Shown: one piece after another, positions 63,546 through 64,000 of the stretch
Layout of the letters: each line of letters begins with the position of its first letter
How positions within the stretch are numbered: position 1 is the first letter of the stretch
From: Sediminibacillus halophilus
GTDB taxonomy: Bacteria > Bacillota > Bacilli > Bacillales > Amphibacillaceae
Direction of reading: 5' to 3'
Assembly (NCBI RefSeq): GCF_900103695.1
Contig: NZ_FNHF01000003.1
Span: 558,001-622,000 of the forward strand
Length of the DNA stretch: 64,000 bases
Notes under the pieces: generated by a model
What the model saw: only the letters and a program-made list of their open reading frames with translations
Told to the model about the DNA's origin: nothing
Databases searched by the model: none
Position numbers and translations under genes: made by a program

Positions 63546-63642
63546 AGCTATGGGGCTCTGTTTTTAGTGATAAGGGTAGAGGCCCTTTACACGAAGCAAA
63601 ATAGCTATAAAGCACCAAAAGCTAAAAATAATTGTAAGAATA

Positions 63643-63671
63643 TTGCCATTAGTAAAGCTAGCAGGTACAAT
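63643..63671 (+). promoter_or_regulatory. Sigma-A promoter upstream of the last gene
   Basis: TTGCCA (63643-63648), 17 bases, TACAAT (63666-63671): five of six in each box. Confidence 0.6.
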
Positions 63672-63682
63672 GTAGTTACTAA

Positions 63683-63752
63683 CATACTAGTATGACTAAA
63701 ATGTCGTTACGAAGAAGTTGCTGTTTTTTAGTTAGACTGACATATTAGTATG
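63683..63752 (+). promoter_or_regulatory. Two palindromic operators O2 and O3
   Basis: CATACTAGTATG (63683-63694, perfect palindrome) and CATATTAGTATG (63741-63752). Both share the extended context ACATAyTAGTATGACTA, 58 bp apart. O2 begins 11 bases after a -10 box, the same geometry as O1. Confidence 0.6.
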
Positions 63753-63776
63753 ACTACAAACGAATAGAAACAATTC

Positions 63777-63782
63777 TTGACA
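63777..63782 (+). promoter_or_regulatory. TTGACA -35 box of a second promoter
   Basis: Perfect -35; the sequence 17-18 bases later (TTAATTTT) is a poor -10. Could be a second promoter for the last gene. Confidence 0.35.
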
Positions 63783-63816
63783 CCGTAGAAAACTAACCTT
63801 TAATTTTCGACATTTA

Positions 63817-63830
63817 TGCAATCGCTTACA
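63817..63830 (+). promoter_or_regulatory. cre site (CcpA) before the last gene
   Basis: TGCAATCGCTTACA matches 13 of 14 cre positions; same degree of fit as the GH30 cre. Confidence 0.65.
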
Positions 63831-63939
63831 GAAAGAATGGTCATGAGGGAGGTGATTTTCGGCAATATTCACTGAGAATCAATCCAGCAGAGTCTATGGT
63901 GCTTCGATATATTTTTAAAACTTTGGGGAGGGAAATGAA

Positions 63940-64000
63940 TTGAAAAAACAAAAACTGTTTTTAATAACGACGATGTTTGTAATTGGGTTGTTGCTCTCGG
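63940..64000 (+). CDS. Start of an exported protein, probably part of the glucuronoxylan module (partial)
   Basis: TTG 63940 follows GGGGAGGGA. Only 20 codons are visible: a KKQK basic start and a hydrophobic core (LFLITTMFVIGLLLS), i.e. a signal peptide or lipoprotein leader cut by the window edge. Position behind two operators and a cre suggests a sugar-binding lipoprotein of an oligosaccharide ABC importer, or another secreted glycosidase (inference). Confidence 0.6.
   Translation, partial: MKKQKLFLITTMFVIGLLLS

Overview
The window is chromosomal DNA from a Bacillaceae-type Firmicute. It has strong AAGGAGG-like ribosome-binding sites, many GTG and TTG starts, sigma-A, sigma-B, sigma-D and ECF-like promoters, CcpA cre sites, TagO/TarI/TarJ/LCP wall-teichoic-acid genes and an RsbR-like stress protein. 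Many exported proteins are rich in Asp and Glu, which would fit a halophilic or alkaliphilic genus (inference). No rRNA, tRNA or CRISPR was seen.

Layout. 0-7 kb: end of an EpuA-like gene, a small membrane protein, fabZ, two paralogous acidic lipoproteins, and an RND efflux adaptor plus pump. 7-25 kb: a first envelope-polysaccharide region with a TagO-like transferase, UDP-glucose dehydrogenase, a minus-strand GtrB/DUF6020-like/SMR-pair operon, an exported SLT-SH3-CWB2 protein, and an operon of a MurJ-like flippase, PIG-L deacetylase, O-antigen-ligase-like protein, GT4, Alg14/Alg13-like pair and GNAT protein. It ends with a second TagO-like gene behind an ECF-type promoter. 25-47 kb: a visibly more A+T-rich block bounded by two decayed, oppositely oriented copies of one IS200-type element. 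It holds two GW-repeat autolysins (glucosaminidase and amidase), a near-complete poly(ribitol-phosphate) wall-teichoic-acid set (tarB, tarD, tarI, tarJ, a second CDP-polyol transferase, tarL, a TarM/TagE-like glycosyltransferase, tarG, tarH, tagA), an acyltransferase and a pyruvyl transferase. 47-52 kb: an LCP ligase, a DUF1659/DUF2922/YvrJ trio, an RsbR-like STAS protein and CorA, among clusters of short GGGGTCAGTCCCC palindromes. 52-57 kb: a PrpR-type regulator lacking GAFTGA, followed by a permease, four-carbon-acid kinase and PdxA-like dehydrogenase that look like a D-threonate/D-erythronate pathway with a cre site. 57-58.5 kb: a four-copy 82-bp higher-order tandem repeat beside a NERD-domain gene. 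58.5-64 kb: a glucuronoxylan module with secreted GH30 + CBM, GntR/FCD regulator, GH67 alpha-glucuronidase and the start of an exported protein, linked by cre sites and a repeated palindromic operator.

How the genes work together: the teichoic-acid genes, GW-repeat autolysins, LCP ligase and second TagO form one cell-wall programme. UDP-glucuronate from Ugd probably feeds the first polysaccharide cluster. GH30 would release glucuronate-decorated xylo-oligosaccharides outside the cell, GH67 would remove the glucuronate inside, and the GntR protein probably senses a product. The least explained items are the 82-bp array, the dispersed palindromes and the undescribed lipid-linked-sugar operon at 10.3-13.7 kb.
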